DNA of 64,000 nucleotides from Scortum barcoo (GCA_023238725.1 CM041533.1:25591766-25655765), one strand, 5' to 3'. Positions 44,285 through 59,074 are shown, counted from the stretch's first letter. The notes: generated by a model from the sequence alone, not told the origin. A program made the numbers and translations.

Positions 44285-46502
44285 GTGAGTTTAGCAAACT
44301 GGGAGCAGCTTCACAGGAACATCTATAATCAATAGCATCTTCCATTCCTCGGAGACTGACTATGAAAATGTTTTGGGGAAATCAGTTGCTGCCCTGTTTT
44401 CAGTGAAACACAAATTATTAGGAACTAGGAAAGGGATGAATATAAAGATATATAAATAGCTGTATCACATTCTGCATGAGTTGGCAGTGCAGCTCCTTTA
44501 GTGTCCTTGAATCCTGTAGATCGTATGATTAAATAGAAAGACTGGCTGATGATGCCTGAGACTACGAGCAGGAAGCCTGGTGGATTATCAGAGATGTTCT
44601 AATGCATGGCTGTTGTGATGATGATGCCATCATTTCTGGTTTAGGGATTGGTGGGATTACACACAATCCCTCCCAGATTACCAGCCAAGCAGGCAGGAAG
44701 TCAGGTTAGGGGCCATCCAACCAGGTATACGCAACATTTTTAGTCCATTTGCCAGGAAGTCAGCCATTCAGAGCCTTAGGTTTGCAATCAAACAGCCAAC
44801 CAGTCATCCAGCTGGCCAACCATTCACTGTGTGGGTCATTTTATAGGAAATATGTACACTCCACAGTAAGTCAGCCGGGCAGAGGCACTATAGTGGATAT
44901 ATGATCTAATAGTGGTGAACTACCCTCAGGCAATCTCTAAACCCTAATAGTAATTTGTAAAATATAGGATTATATAACATATCAACCCAGGCTATATGAA
45001 GGGGCTACATGACTCCAATAGCACCCTTGAGCCACATGGAAACCTTCCTGTAATAGTGAAAAAAATACTTAATTAGAGTCTACAGTAAGGAGGAAGTGGA
45101 CGCATGGGAGTGAAAAAGATGATGATGTGTAACCCAAATATAAAAGTAGCGTTAAAATATCTAAAATGACAGAGGACAGTGAACTAAGCCACACAAGTCT
45201 GTGTGTAAGATTGGCACAGTGTGAGGCTAAGGCAGTGAATTAAGGTGTCATTCCTAATGGTAGCAGTGAGCATTAAAACCCTAAGTGTAATATTTGTGAC
45301 ATCTGACATGAATGGGATGACCGCAGCGGCAAGACTGCAGCTGTTTTCTGACAAGAACGTGCCAATTTATGATAAAATTATTTCAGAATAAGTTGAAAGA
45401 GTCTATAATCACCTGAAGTTCTACATGAATATATTAATAAATTATCCCACTGGACTCAAGATTTAAAGCTGCTCTAAATAATATTTTTATGTTAACAATG
45501 GATCAATGACTACGTGTAATGTGTAAGGAACTGCTTGTAACGACGAACTCTGATGAAAATGAAATGAAATGAAAATGATCACCAACCAGGGCTGTGTTCA
45601 CCTCTATGGAGAAATTTAGCCTTTAAGCTAGCTGTCTTGGTTGTTTCTGGATGCAGATTTACTGTGCCATGCCACAGCTCCCATCAAGCTATTTTCACAC
45701 CAGAGCATAATAAATTCATATTAATAAATATAAATGTCCCTGCATGTCCTCTGGATGTTTTCTTACACATCTGCTACAACAACCTTTGAAGGTGATAATA
45801 TGGCAGATGTGTTTTGAGCTTGCTCTGCTGCCCCGGATGGTTATAAAATCAATCAATGCAGCTTTAAAGCTTCAGTCTGAAAATTGTTGGGCTGTATGGT
45901 ATTGATAGCTTACACAACAGATGTTTGTTAAGTGTTACTCAGATATGGAACACAGATATGGGTCCACTCTCTTAAACTGTCTAATGCCAATGTCAATAAA
46001 TATTTAATGATCTAGGTGCTTTGGAAATGATAATGTGGGATTCAGATGACACCTACTGAATTACAACACTCATGTGGCGATCATTTCCATATGCGAGTGT
46101 GTGTTAGAGTGTAACAGTGTCGCTGCCAAGGATTGGCCCGCTAATGAATACACTGTGGGAACTTTTCATTCGTACAGTATTGTCTTTGAATTTTATGATG
46201 TTGGCCTCGCACTGTGCTGCTAGAATATGGGTGTAATCTGTTGCACCAGGTAAGGACTTTCAGTGCATTTAATCTGCTATAGTAATTGCAGTCATTATTG
46301 ATGACCTAGAGAATTATGTAAGCTATGGGCTGTTAGAGGCCATTTTTTATTGCCACAGTGGGATTTATGTGCCCCGAAATCCCTGCAAACATTTATTATG
46401 TCTGATAGAATAAATCATCACTGAGAGAGAAATGAAAGCAAAATAACTAACACTGTGTGGGGACCTCATCATGCAAACTGTCATGTTACTAAGAAATAAA
46501 AA

Positions 46503-46537
46503 TATTAATAATGATAATAATAATAATAATAATAATA
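46503..46537. repeat. (AAT)n microsatellite
   Basis: Around ten AAT units with an early GAT interruption. Confidence 0.9.
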
Positions 46538-49500
46538 GTTACGATTCTGTCTCTAGTGCAGTGTGTTCTCTTAATTGCTTCTTACATTTATATGTAGACT
46601 GCTTCTTTGTTGAATGGTAACACCATTTCACCAGAGAGTTGATTGGTCAGGAAGTGGTCGTGTTGTACAGCTTGAACTTGCACCTGCTTCCGTTGTGGTT
46701 ACCATGGCAATCTTGCCCGGTTAACAGTGAATCACCTTTGAGAAAATGAAAGGCCTGTGTTAAGCTCCGAGTCACTCACTGACACACTGATGTGGCTTTG
46801 TGGGGCAGATCTTGACCCTGACAGGAACCTCCTCAATGACTGAAGAATTTCAGAGAGGGGTGGCGTCCACTCCAGGTTTGGGCTTTAACAGTACGGCTTT
46901 AAATCGGCACATTACCCAGAAATACACTTGGGACTTGAGTGGTTGGTGCTGGATGGGCCAGGTACTTACTCTAAGTGAACAGTAAGTAATATGTGCTCCC
47001 ATAACATCTAGTGCCAATGCTCAGACAGGACATCACGTCCGGGGTAAAAAGATGTTCCACTAGCTACTCTAACTCAAAGTAATGTCTCATGGAGGGCTTT
47101 GTCTGTCTGAGGGTTCACAACTTATTAAAACAGTGGTTGGCAACTCCTTCAGCCGATCACCCCTTAAAACAAAGGGATGTTTATTTGGCACTGCTCGACA
47201 CAGGTTTAAAGTGTTTTAAAGCCTGAAGAGGTCAAATAAGAGAAAAGCAAGGATTAGAAAAATGCAAAAAATACGTAATCTGTATAAAAAATTGTTGTTT
47301 TTGCTTTCCAGTATTTTTAATCATTTTGCAAATCTTTAAGTTCATCTTGTGTACTGACCACCAGGTTGAGAACCACTGTACTAACGTCAGTTAGCATCTA
47401 CTACCCCACTTGATAGAAGAATTTGAGCCTTTGTCTTTGAGCCAATGTGATGTGAACTGTAGAGTATAGCATAACTGATACTGGACTTTTAAGAAAACAA
47501 CAAATTCAAACAAGCTTGATATTTACAAGAAAGTGACAGTGATCTGTGGTGGAAAAACGATGTAATTGTGACACTCTGAATTCTAAATTTCCTCATACTT
47601 TGGTATTTCTGTACTGCAATTTCTAGTTACTTATTGGCTGACATACACAGATTCAGTGATATCTCTCTGAGCTAATGTCGGCCTTTTATTTGTACTTATC
47701 TCACTTTTGGAACAAAGTGCTGTGGTTTCACTTTGTTTATACTCCTTACATTGAAGTGAGAAACATGTAACTGTAAGTAAATGGTAGAATTTATTACTGA
47801 TAGCATTTTAACCAATAAATACCAAACAAATACAGCGCAGCACTATGACGACTTTAGAAGCAGCCCTCTGGTCAGCCTGAATGTACGTGGAACGGATCAA
47901 ACAGGGAGTTCAGAGGAAACAACAAAGGTCGCTCTCTCCTGCTGAGGGTAGAGGCTGAGATCCAGATCAGACCTGACATCATGTGGTACAGTAGAGCCGG
48001 GGAGGATGGGACGGCCGTGTGTCTCTCTCGTCATCCTCTTCCAGCGAGCTTCCATCAGTGTGTGTTTGTGATTTGAAGCAAGCAAAGGTCTTTTCTGTCC
48101 CGCTGATCACAGAGGCTGACATTCAGATCAGACCTGCCATCAGACCGTACAGTAGAGTGGGGGAAGGATAAGTACAAAATGTCCCCATCGACTGTCTCTG
48201 ATGCATTAAAACATGTGGACAGCACAACAGCAAGAGTTCATCATTTTAGCTCAGAGTACACAGTAGGACCAACCAATCACAGTTGGTCTTGTTACTTTTC
48301 TTGAGTACATTTTGCTGTACTTTTCGCGAGACACAGGTCCTAAAATAAATAGATTAATATAGTATGTGAATGCTGTTTCCTGCATTTCCACAATTATATC
48401 ACTTTAGGAAAAAACACAGTTAATATGAAACCATATGGTGGTTTCTAACTTATTGATCAAACTGAAATGCTGTATAAGTGTCTATATTTAGTGCACTAAC
48501 CATACTTGGACATTTAGTTTTTGTTCATAGAGACAAAGAGACAAAAATAAGTTTTCAATGTGCATCTGTACTAAAACGAGCATTGTGCTTTACTGTCGTA
48601 TGTAATATTTATTTAATTAAGTTTGATTCTAGCTTATTTTCATGAGAATATTGAATGTAAAGAAAACATAGACTGAATTGTTTTTTTTCTTCTTTTTCCT
48701 GAAAAATGTGCAGAAGATTTTTCATTATGTTCTCTGCCCTGAGTAGTGTCTGCAGTCCTCTTCACTATCTCACAGTTTGGCCGCGGCCTGTATGGAGCCT
48801 GAAAGGCAAAACCTGGGCCAAATTAAGTCTGCAAACCACCCACTGCTCGCTGTGTGCCACAAAATAACTTAAGGTGACTCAGATGGGCATATCAGAATTT
48901 ATATCATCTCCAAGTTTGCATTTTTCCAATAAGAACTGGAGAGAAACTGGGTACTTTATGGCACAACTAATTGATGCAGCACTGTTAACAGACAATCCAT
49001 GTTTTATTCCACTGTAACAGCTTTCATGGTAAGTCTGTAGGAACAGAACAATGAGGAAATGTCAGTAAACTTTAGTGCCATATATGTGTTGCTTTCAGCC
49101 TTATATTTTGTACACATAACTGCCAGTTTGGGATGCTAAAGTCAGAAATGTTAATATTTAATATTTAAAATATTTTACTGCCTGAAGCTGGTAGAAACAA
49201 GTAATTAAATCCATCTAATCTAATCTGAATCTGGAAAAGAGGTGTTAGATATTTCAATAGTTAGTCTACACTGATCCCATTCATTAGCCAGCCATACGTG
49301 GGTTACTTTCTTGGAAAATAGCCCCATGTATGACCTGTCAGTGTGAATTACAAACACATCACTTATTCAGTTTTACAATTGATTTACAGACAGGCTACTG
49401 TCTGTATGACAAAATGTGAAAATGGCACACAGCTTCATGTTCTCCTTAGATTTTTCAGTTTCTTAATGCTGTTTTATGGTTTGGGTACATGTACTGGGAT

Positions 49501-50139
49501 GAGCTACAGTAAATGTATAGTAAATAGTAGTATAGTATATTCTATACAGTATACAGTATGAATAAACTTGACTACAGTGAGGGCATTGCATTGCAAACAT
49601 GGTGTTCCCCAAATGCAGTTCTTGAGGTGTGACTCACCATCAGCCTAATGTTGCCTCTAAAGATAAATATCTGCAAATGTTAATGTGTGTGGTTCCGTTC
49701 AGTCACTTTATTCAAGGTGTCCTCCTTTCTTTCGTCTTTTGTTCGAGCTGTCTCTCCTCCTACACTCTCCTTTGCATAAATAAACAACACAAGTCCTTTT
49801 GCTTTAAACCTTGCAGTGTGTGGGACTGGGAGAGACAGTGAAGTATGGTCTTTGTTTTGGTTTGGGCTAAATATATGTGAATATATATATTTATTCATTA
49901 CATTTTGTATTATTAATCTGCATGTCCTCTGGATATTAATATTAATTAGTAAGTGGTAACTTAAGTTATCAGATAAATATTGTGGACTATAAAGTACAGT
50001 ATTTTCCTCTGAATTCCTCAGAATTCATGTGTAAAGTAGAATGGAAATACTCAAGTAAAGTTGTACTGTACTTTAGTACACCACCAGTTTAAATGCACCT
50101 TTCACCAATGTATATGCATGTAAATGACTTGGTTCAGGG

Positions 50140-50465
50140 CTGCAGTTAACTAACATTAATTATAATGACTTTGATTCATTTGAATTATCAATTAATGAAA
50201 GAGTAGTTAGTAGTAGAAAGTACTTGTCCAAAGTGACTTTTTTAATGTCAGTAATAACAGTATAATACTCAAAAATAACTTGTGATTATACAAACAGAGA
50301 AAATCCTCTGGAGAATCTGCAACAAGGAAAGATATGGTATTTTTGCTGGAATTATGACGGAAACAATTAAGCCATTATCCAAATAGCTACTGATTAAATT
50401 TCTGTCAATCACCTGTTTGATGAATTGACTAATCATTTCAGCTCTGGAACAGATGAAGCTTAAAA
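50140..50465. repeat. Interspersed teleost repeat, copy B
   Basis: Starts agggctgcagttaactaaca and ends gaattgactaatcatttcag, containing ttgaattatcaattaatgaa. It is the same family as 42370-42645. The middle is eroded. Confidence 0.6.
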
Positions 50466-50540
50466 TAAACTCCACCATGCTCAGTAAAAACTCTTATCCA
50501 TCCATGATGTGTCTCTCTCTAGAAGAGATCAAAGAATCGC

Positions 50541-50600
50541 CTGTTATAAGGAATATATTTCTGTTATAAGGAATATATTTCTGTTATAAGGAATATATTT
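50541..50600. repeat. Three perfect tandem copies of a 20-bp unit
   Basis: The unit ctgttataaggaatatattt occurs exactly at 50541, 50561 and 50581 with no differences, implying a recent expansion. Confidence 0.97.
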
Positions 50601-51678
50601 CCTGAATGATTGGATTTATGCACTTGCTGACCGTCCACTGGCTTATTTAGTTATTCTCATTAGTTTCCAGGTGGCTGAGCTCTGAGTACTAAAAGACACA
50701 TGAATTCTGACCTGATCGTTTGTGATGTGCCCATCCTACTGGATTTGGTATCAACAGCAATTATTCCTTTACTGTGCCAGAACTTTCTACATGAGCTTCA
50801 CAATAAATGGACTGCAGTAGATGACAGTGGTATTCACTGTTAGCTAACTTTACCAAAAAATGACAATAAATGAAACATTTCATGGGTGAAATGCATTTTA
50901 TTTGTTGCTTGATAAAGAGGAGCTGCTCAGTATACAGAAGGTCTGCAGTGTGATGGCTTTGTCAGGTGTGTGCTATTAACAGATACAGAACTACTGAGAA
51001 GCAGACCGTGCTGACCAATCACAGTTCTTATAGTGCAAATGTGGCATCTCTGTCGTTGGTGTAGCTGTGATGAGTAGCTATGTTTCTGACTCCACTGTAG
51101 GTATGATGTAAGCCCTCAATGCAGAAGTGTAAATCCAGTTTAATGTGGAGATTTTACATTTGTGATATGGATTGTTTTTCAAATACCTTGAGTTTAGGTT
51201 TTGGACTACATATCAAATGTGTATCAGAGACAGAACCACAGAAGTATGTGAATGTGTTACCGAACAGAAATAATAAATGTGTTGTCGTCCACCCACGCTC
51301 CAATAAAAACAGAAGATCACACAGTCAGAAGAAGTGGACAGATGATGAGAAGATGAAAAGATATAGCAGCGTTTATTGCCTCCATTGTTTGGTCTCCTTC
51401 AGTGGCTCTTAAGAGTTTTCACTATCTCATCTCCTCCTCTGGATTTTCTTAACCATCTCTCACATTGAACAACAACACACACACACACACAGCACAGAGC
51501 CACATTTGACACGTCTGTGCAGTTAGTCATCGAGCTGCTTGAATAAGCCGACTGTCTGCACCTTTCTCTCGTATACTAGCACAATGTGTAAGTGTCCGTG
51601 TGCATGCGTGTGTGTGTGTGTGTGTGGATGGTTGACACAGTGTGTTGTCAGCAGTAATCTAAACTGCTGCTCATCAGT

Positions 51679-51679
51679 G

Positions 51680-51721
<42 letters not shown>
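51679..51721. repeat. (GT)n microsatellite
   Basis: About 21 GT units. A shorter GT tract lies at 51608-51626. Confidence 0.95.
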
Positions 51722-51722
<1 letters not shown>

Positions 51723-53411
51723 ATGTGTTGCGTGTGTGTCGGAGCTTGCCATGCCCATCAAGAAGGAGACAGTGAGGAGCTGCTGAGTCACCATGGCGAC
51801 TGGCTGGGCAGCCATGACAGGGTTGTGTTAACACATTAGACGCCATGAGTCTGAAAAATGGAAAATATAACAAGTGACAGCCTCGTGGTGTGTTTCCTTT
51901 GATGTGACTGCAGACTGTGTTGTATCTTTGTCATAGCAGCTTTCATTAACAACATGAAAAAAAAAGGAGAAAAGCAAGAAGGAAGCCCCCCAGCATGCCT
52001 GTAGCCACGATTTAAAGAGATTCAGCCGACATGACTGTAACTTTCACAATCGACATTTCTGAGCCGGCTAATGGACTCTCAGACACATTCAGCTGTCTCG
52101 GTTGTTAGCTCCTCACTGAATTAGGCGACTCATTTATCCTCTTCGGCTGCTGGCCTTGTCATCTTAGACATTCGCTAACACATCGGAAGGAGCAGTCCGT
52201 TATTTTAGGAAGTGCTCTTGTTAGCCATCTTACAGCGCAGATGAAACTAATATTGATCATTACAGTGAAGGCAAGACAGCGAACAGGAGCAGCTCTGGAA
52301 CTATTCCCTTAAAGCTGCTCTAGATGACCTTAGCATTATTTACGAATACTTATTACATTATACATTATTTACTAATCATATCCATCACTTACAGCTTACA
52401 TAGTGACTGAATCCGTTGTTGTAAAGAAAATATGTGCAGCATTATACATATCCTGTTTATAAACTACATGGTATCTCTGTTATAATCCAAATCACATCAC
52501 CACTCTTTTTGCTATATTTCCTTGTTGTTTTAATTCATTTTGGCCTCAATAATGACTCTCTACAGTGTACAAACATGCAGTGTTTATCTGCTGATGCTGT
52601 ACATGGCGAGTATTAGTGGGTTTACATAGAATAGCTCAGCACTCTTTAAAGTTGCAGTGCAGCTGGTTTTAGAGGTGAATAGTTTTTTTTCTATACACAG
52701 TATAGTCTTACGGTCAAAGTGTTACAGTATACAGTAAACCCTCTAAGTAGAGCTCCAGCTCACATACACGGAGGTTCAGCATGGATGGATGTTAAATATT
52801 TACATTCTACACCTTCAGGTTGTGCATAAAACCAGATCATTATGAACTTTCCAAGGTATACTTTTCTCTTACTCTCATTATATTTAAATGATAGAAGCTG
52901 TAACCAACATACTGAAATAGAGGTTATTGGTATATAACCAAGAATATATACCAAATACTGTATATATCTTTGGTTAGATCAGGGTTACAGCTCGGTTTTG
53001 CTCTGCTTTAAGTAAGTACTTTAAGTAGTATAATTTATAATTTATAATTTTATAATTTAATTAATAATAAAATACCATAAAATGTGTTATAACCTAGGTA
53101 TGTTTCAGTAATGGGATGGTATGGTTTGGTAATATTTTTTTCACTAGGATTTTGGTGACATTCACTGCTTTTGTCGGCCAAATAGAGTGAACCTTCATGT
53201 TTAGGCAGACAGTCTTTATGCTGCTCAGACACATATCTGATGTTCAGTAAGAATCTGAAGAGATGACCTGTATAATGGAGAGAGAAACAAATGAATTGTT
53301 GTGAAAGTGGTGATCCAAACCAAATTCCCAAATCAGATTTGGAGTGATCCTCTTCTTTTATCTCAGGTCTTCTTCTTGATGACATTTATTCTGAGATGAC
53401 AAGAGCAGAGT

Positions 53412-53414
<3 letters not shown>

Positions 53415-53452
<38 letters not shown>
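53415..53452. repeat. (CT)n microsatellite
   Basis: About 18 CT units followed by a short cctcct run. Confidence 0.95.
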
Positions 53453-53455
<3 letters not shown>

Positions 53456-55704
53456 CTCCTCTTCAGTGCCTCTCTACCTCTTCAACTGTGTGTGAACCCT
53501 TCTCTGGGCTGAACAACAACACTGAAGGCTGCAGTGAATTCAGAGCTGCTGAGAAAGTGAAAGTACTGCTAAAGCAGTGATGTGCCTCACTGTTCGTCAG
53601 GCCATGGTTGCACATGAATTTATCATGACTATACTGAGCTGAAAGAAGTCACAGCTACTTTGCATAATGCAATTCTGGTAAAACTACAGACAAAAAAAGA
53701 TGCCATTTGACTGACATAAGCATAGAAGGAGCTAAATATGTTGTGAATAGTGACATTAATAAGGGAATAAGTGAAAATCTCATTTTGTGTTGTGGCAACA
53801 CATTTTCTAAACTAAGCAGAGATGAATGGCTTTGGATGATTCTTCACTGCATTCAGCCTGTGAGTGCAAGAAGAAGCATCTCCTCAGGACCACTAACCTC
53901 TCCATTTACTGTTGTTACATCATTTGCACAAACTTAGATATTGTACAGTGACTCACCAGTGAGCTGAACTGACCCGCGGCTCAGCTGTAAAGCGAACTTG
54001 CATCATACTGCGGAGCAAAAACAGCTGTGCTGTGTTGTGTGGTGGGGAGATGTTGACTTGCGCTGCGTGTGAAGCTTGATTTCTTTATTCTTTGCTTCAC
54101 TGTCTTCAGTAATTCAGCCATTTCTATCTTCCGACAGATCAGTCAGTGATTACTGACACATTGAGGTCTGTTGTCTCGCTCAACAACGCCTTGACAGTAA
54201 TTGATAGTGGTGTGGACGTCCCTCTGGTCATAAGCCCAGGCTGTTAGCATCCTCTTCTATTATTAACAAGGCAGTGGTGATACATACAGTAATCACATCA
54301 TCATATTGGCCCCTTTACAAGAACCACCCATACAAACAGATTTCATCCCTGTGTGGCATTTATTAGTAATTAGGAGACTCTCTTATATCTTCATAATTTG
54401 AATATTCTCCATGGTACAAACAAAATTCATGAGTTTTCAAACGTCTCATACCAGTTATACACAGATACTCTGCATCTGTCCACAGCAGGAAAAGCATTTG
54501 TTTGACATAAGAAATATAAATAAGTTTTACTGAGAGGTTTTTTATATGTTGTGATTGTTATTGACATATTTCAGCAGGACTCTGTCCAGTATTGTTTCTG
54601 ACAGTGTAATATCACCTACTGTAGGCTAACACCACGGCTGAAACTGCTTTTTTGCACAGTAATGCAAAGACTTGTGCAAGCCCGTTGGTGTTTTCTTGAC
54701 TGTGAAATGGTTTAGAACATGCAAAAACAAAACCCAGACAAATGTAGAATCAGTTTGACCAGTTTAGGATAATCTATATGAGCAACTGTTACAATCCAGG
54801 TTCTGTGAACGTGTGACGAGCTCAGCCGTTGACTTCATCAAAACTGCAAAAAAAAACCCAAAAACATGTAAAACAGGGAATATTAACCAGCAGCAGTGAG
54901 ACGGTTCCAGGATGAAACAGCTTAGATTGTTTGGGTTGTTGTGAAAACTAGCTCTTTGTCACTGTGCTGAGAAAAGAAGCGAGAGGACCAACTCAGTTTT
55001 CAGCAGAATCACACTTAGTTCATAAAGTGACAGTTGTATCAGTAACCACACACTTGGTGTGAATGTGCAACAACTAGAGAATTTTGTGGTAACGGAATAA
55101 GGCTATTTTAAGTAAACACGCTAAAACCAGTTGATGTATTTAGGGTGGCATCAAAAATTTAATCTGACATGGTAAGAATGTCTGTAAAGTGCTTTGTCTT
55201 ACATATAGACACAGATCAATACCGCTCTATATGATATATACTGTAATATAGTGTCTAATTCTATTCAGTGAAATAAATGTTTTGTTTATGTAGCTTGATG
55301 AACTCTGCCTCAGAATAAACTGAACACTGAACCTGGAAGGCCTGATTCAGGGAAAAACATTATGTACAGTATAGATGATGTACTGATGATGGAGTTTAAT
55401 TTGGGTGATGTTCATGTTCATACACACATTAACGCAAAAATATCATTCACCAAATCTCTCTTGTATTCTGATGGTACAGTTACATGTTTGATTTCCTGCC
55501 AAACTCTAGCCTTTGTGTGTGTGTGTGTTTAGATGCTTGCGTGAGAGCTGTCAGTGTTTGGGAGGATGAGATGATTATGTAGCAGACGGCTGAGTTTGGA
55601 GAGGGAGAGGTGGCGGATGCTGGAGCAGGGGATTGTGGGCATAGAGATGCTTTTTAATCCCTCAAAGTGCAACAGCTGTCTCACCCAACAACCCCTCACC
55701 ATCA

Positions 55705-55770
55705 TCATCTCTCTCTCTTTGCCTCTCTACCTCTCTCTCTCTGTCTTTTTCTCTCTCTCACTCTCTCCTT
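55705..55770. repeat. Pyrimidine-rich (CT) low-complexity tract
   Basis: Interrupted CT repeats ending in a CA tract. The overlapping serine-rich open frame is an artefact. Confidence 0.85.
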
Positions 55771-56978
55771 CACACACATACACAGGGATACACACACAGC
55801 TTTGACAAAAGTTGTGTTCTGTGTGAAACTGAACTTCTGAACTTATTTTGGTTTAAAACAGCTTTAATGCTGGTTTGACATTACGAGTAAAAATTTGATT
55901 TAAGTTATTAATTCCCAGGAATTACTATACTCTCTTTTAATCAATCGATAAACAAGAAGATCAGAGAATCACAATACCCCAAAGCCCATGGTGAAATCAC
56001 AGAATTTCTTGCTTTGTCTGTTCATCTAATTAGACTAAATCACTGAGTTTACTGTTGAATAAAATAAAAACCGTAACAAATCTTCACATTTGGTACCTGG
56101 AACCTGAGAATGATCTTCCCTGGAGCAAGTTCATTTATACAAGTGTATTTTTACATGTTTCAGTCTGAAATCAGATGGTGGTGCTGACAGATTATTCTTA
56201 TATTTTCAGCAAACAATGTGACTGTGTAAGCTGTATTATTAATTTATGTTGTAATGTAACTTTGACACATTGAAACCTTCATCATATCCACTTTAAAGCA
56301 AAGCTCCAAATAGACCAAAAAGCTCTGTTGAGCTGAACTGAACTGCAGCGTTGTGTGATAATTCTCTGTTGCTTTATTAAAGCTTTGAAATATTGCTTAG
56401 TGCATCTTTAGAATAATACAAAGCAATAGTTTATGGGTGGGCTATAATTCCAGTTTTCTAAAGGAGGGGTATGATCCCTGGTAATGGTCAGCCCTGAAGT
56501 CTCTTCTGCTATACAAAGCTTCTTCTGGTCCTTTTTTATTTTATCCAGTGTAATGAGGGCTTTGCTGAAGCCTGTTTCCTCATACTTGCAGTGCTCTTTA
56601 TTCCTGTAAGACTGGAGGTTATCAAGCTGTCTCCAAAGGCTGTTAAAACTATGTCATAAATCTAAATTCACAGTTCAGAGTTTCAGCATTAGTTAAGACA
56701 ACATGTCTCTGTCTGTTACACTCAGCCAGCAGAATAATAAATGCATTAAGAATCAAAACAAAATCAAAATATGCTACTGTGAGTAATGAGAGTCAGACTG
56801 GGTGAGAGGAAACAAAGAGCACCAGCTCCAGGCCACTGCATATTCTGGCTTATGAAACCTCTCCAATGAAGCGATAAATATTGCAGAATAATACGCTAAG
56901 AGGGTAATAGAGGTTAGGAAGCCTCTATTTGGGTTTGGTTCACTTTGTATTGGAGTGATGGAATATTGAGTGCATCAT

Positions 56979-57006
56979 GAGTGTGTGTGTGTGTGTGTGT
57001 GTGTGA
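56979..57006. repeat. (GT)n microsatellite
   Basis: About 13 GT units. A second GT tract lies at 57295-57318. Confidence 0.93.
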
Positions 57007-57295
57007 TTGTAAGCCTAAATGCATGTGATGAAGTGTTTCATTCACCAGAATGTGTGTTTAAGAGAAACATGAGACAAGATCACAGATAAGACAGTTATAC
57101 AGTTATATAGATGCAATGGAGTAATGGAGAGAAATGAGAAAACAAGCTGTTAAAGAGGAAGACAAAAGTGAATTTGTGTGTGTGTGTTGTGAGATATCCA
57201 CTGCACTGTGTCCTTCCCCTAAAACAATGGCCTACAGTTCCACTCAAGGCCTGCTAACACTCTACTGTATGTCCTAGTACTGGCTAGTGGCCACA

Positions 57296-57332
<37 letters not shown>

Positions 57333-58204
57333 GTACAGTTGTAAGACAATGACAGCTTGTTTGCTGGGAGGGTGGATGGAGGGATAAACAGAAAGGGGAC
57401 AGAGAGAAAGAAGAGTTTGTTCAGTGGTCATGCTGTCTTAGTGTTGGGACACCATTCATGTTTAAGCAGGTGTAGTGAAGAGTGAATCCAACCCTTGCAC
57501 CATACTTAGTTTTGTTTTCATTTTGGAATATTTGAACACAGCTGATGTAAGTTCAGGTATGATGCTTGTTGAAGTTTTCAGTTTCAGCAAATGTAGGCCT
57601 AATACATTGCATAACGGGCTGCATTGTTATTGACTGTTTTGTGTGTTGTAAAGAGGAGTGTGTTGATTTGAAGTGCAGTCCACTTACTGTGGCCACATGG
57701 AGCTTGTGTCTCAAAGCGAGATCAGAGGGTTAGCTGGCTATCTTAACTCAGGATCCCTGGTATCAAGAAGCTTTTAACCACAGTGCGCTACCATGGTGAC
57801 CTGTTCTGAAGCAAGGTCAGTTATCTAAACCAATCAAAACCTCAACTACTGACCAATCAGATCACTGGAAGGCATCACACCAAACAGGATCCTGACACTG
57901 ACAGAATACAGTCTGCATATGACAACAATGAGCTCTGCCTCCTCACTACTATGCTGATACCTACTCCCCTCAAGCTCCCTCACCACCACCTGTGTTAGTG
58001 TTTATTCGTACCAGTTTTGAATGTTTCTAATATGAGTTCATGTTCACCTCAGGCTCTGCTGACAGTCTGTGTCAAAAGCCTCCTCACATTTGGTCCAAAG
58101 CAGCACATGAGCGTATCACTGCAATAAATGAGTCCAACCTTGACATGAATATCCTGACTGATGATTGGTGATGAGGGTTAAAATTGCTTATCGAATCAAA
58201 ATCA

Positions 58205-58700
58205 GGTCAGGAAAAACTTCAAAAAACCCTTTCTGGGGAAGAAAGAAGAAACCTGAGGAAGAGCCACAGATGAGGGATCCCTCTCCCTGGGACGGACAGA
58301 CGTGCAATAGATGCCACATGTAAAGAGAACATCATCAATCATATATGAAGTTAAACATGGGTCGTAATAAGCTGTAGATAAACTGAGTTCATGGGTTTAG
58401 TCCATGTGTGAAGGTATCACAGGTAATGGAAATGAGTCCGTGAGTCCAGGTGCATCTCTAGATGTCCTCATATGGAGCTCTGGGCCACTCGACCTTCTCT
58501 CCACAACATAGACACAGATCATGTCCCCACCAGGCCAGTGAACCTCAGACAGATGGACCACAACCAGAATCAGTGAGGAACCTGCAAGACTGGAGAGAAC
58601 AAAGAGGACCGGGGCTTACAGGACATCAGTGTATTCACTTTAATCACTTTAACCAATTTAACCAGTCTATAGGCTGACTCCATTTTACACTGTTACCATA
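58205..58700 (-). mobile_element. L2 3' UTR fragment, inverse copy of 2300-2870
   Basis: The reverse complement matches the LINE 3' UTR at 2300-2870 along most of its length, sharing gagggatccctctccctggg, ccccggtcctctttgttctc and tgcaggttcctcactgattc. It ends near 58205 at the equivalent of tttttcctgacc, so the terminal tail is missing. A short indel removes about 15 bp relative to the other copy near 2430. No coding part is present. Confidence 0.85.
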
Positions 58701-59074
58701 TCTCTTATGTGCTAAGTCTGTTTGATTCTGACATTTTTCACTTCAGTATAGATAGTGTTTATACTCTTATTCCATCAATACATCTTTTCAGAGGTAAAGC
58801 TGTTTTTTAATGATTCTCTCTCTAGGTTTATCAGCAGAAACAACCTTAATGGCAACAACCACTTGCAGTGTATGATGCACTCATTGTTCTCCACACCAGT
58901 CCACTCACTGGTGGCATCTTGATGTACATTACTGCAGGCAGCGATGAGTTAATGTGTGAGGATACATTTACTGTCTTGTTTCCCAGCGTCAACTCGACAG
59001 AGAAGCAGCAATTTTATCAGCTTCTCTCCCTGGGTTGGCACATCCTGGCTGAAAACGAACTGTCTTCAGGGTGA

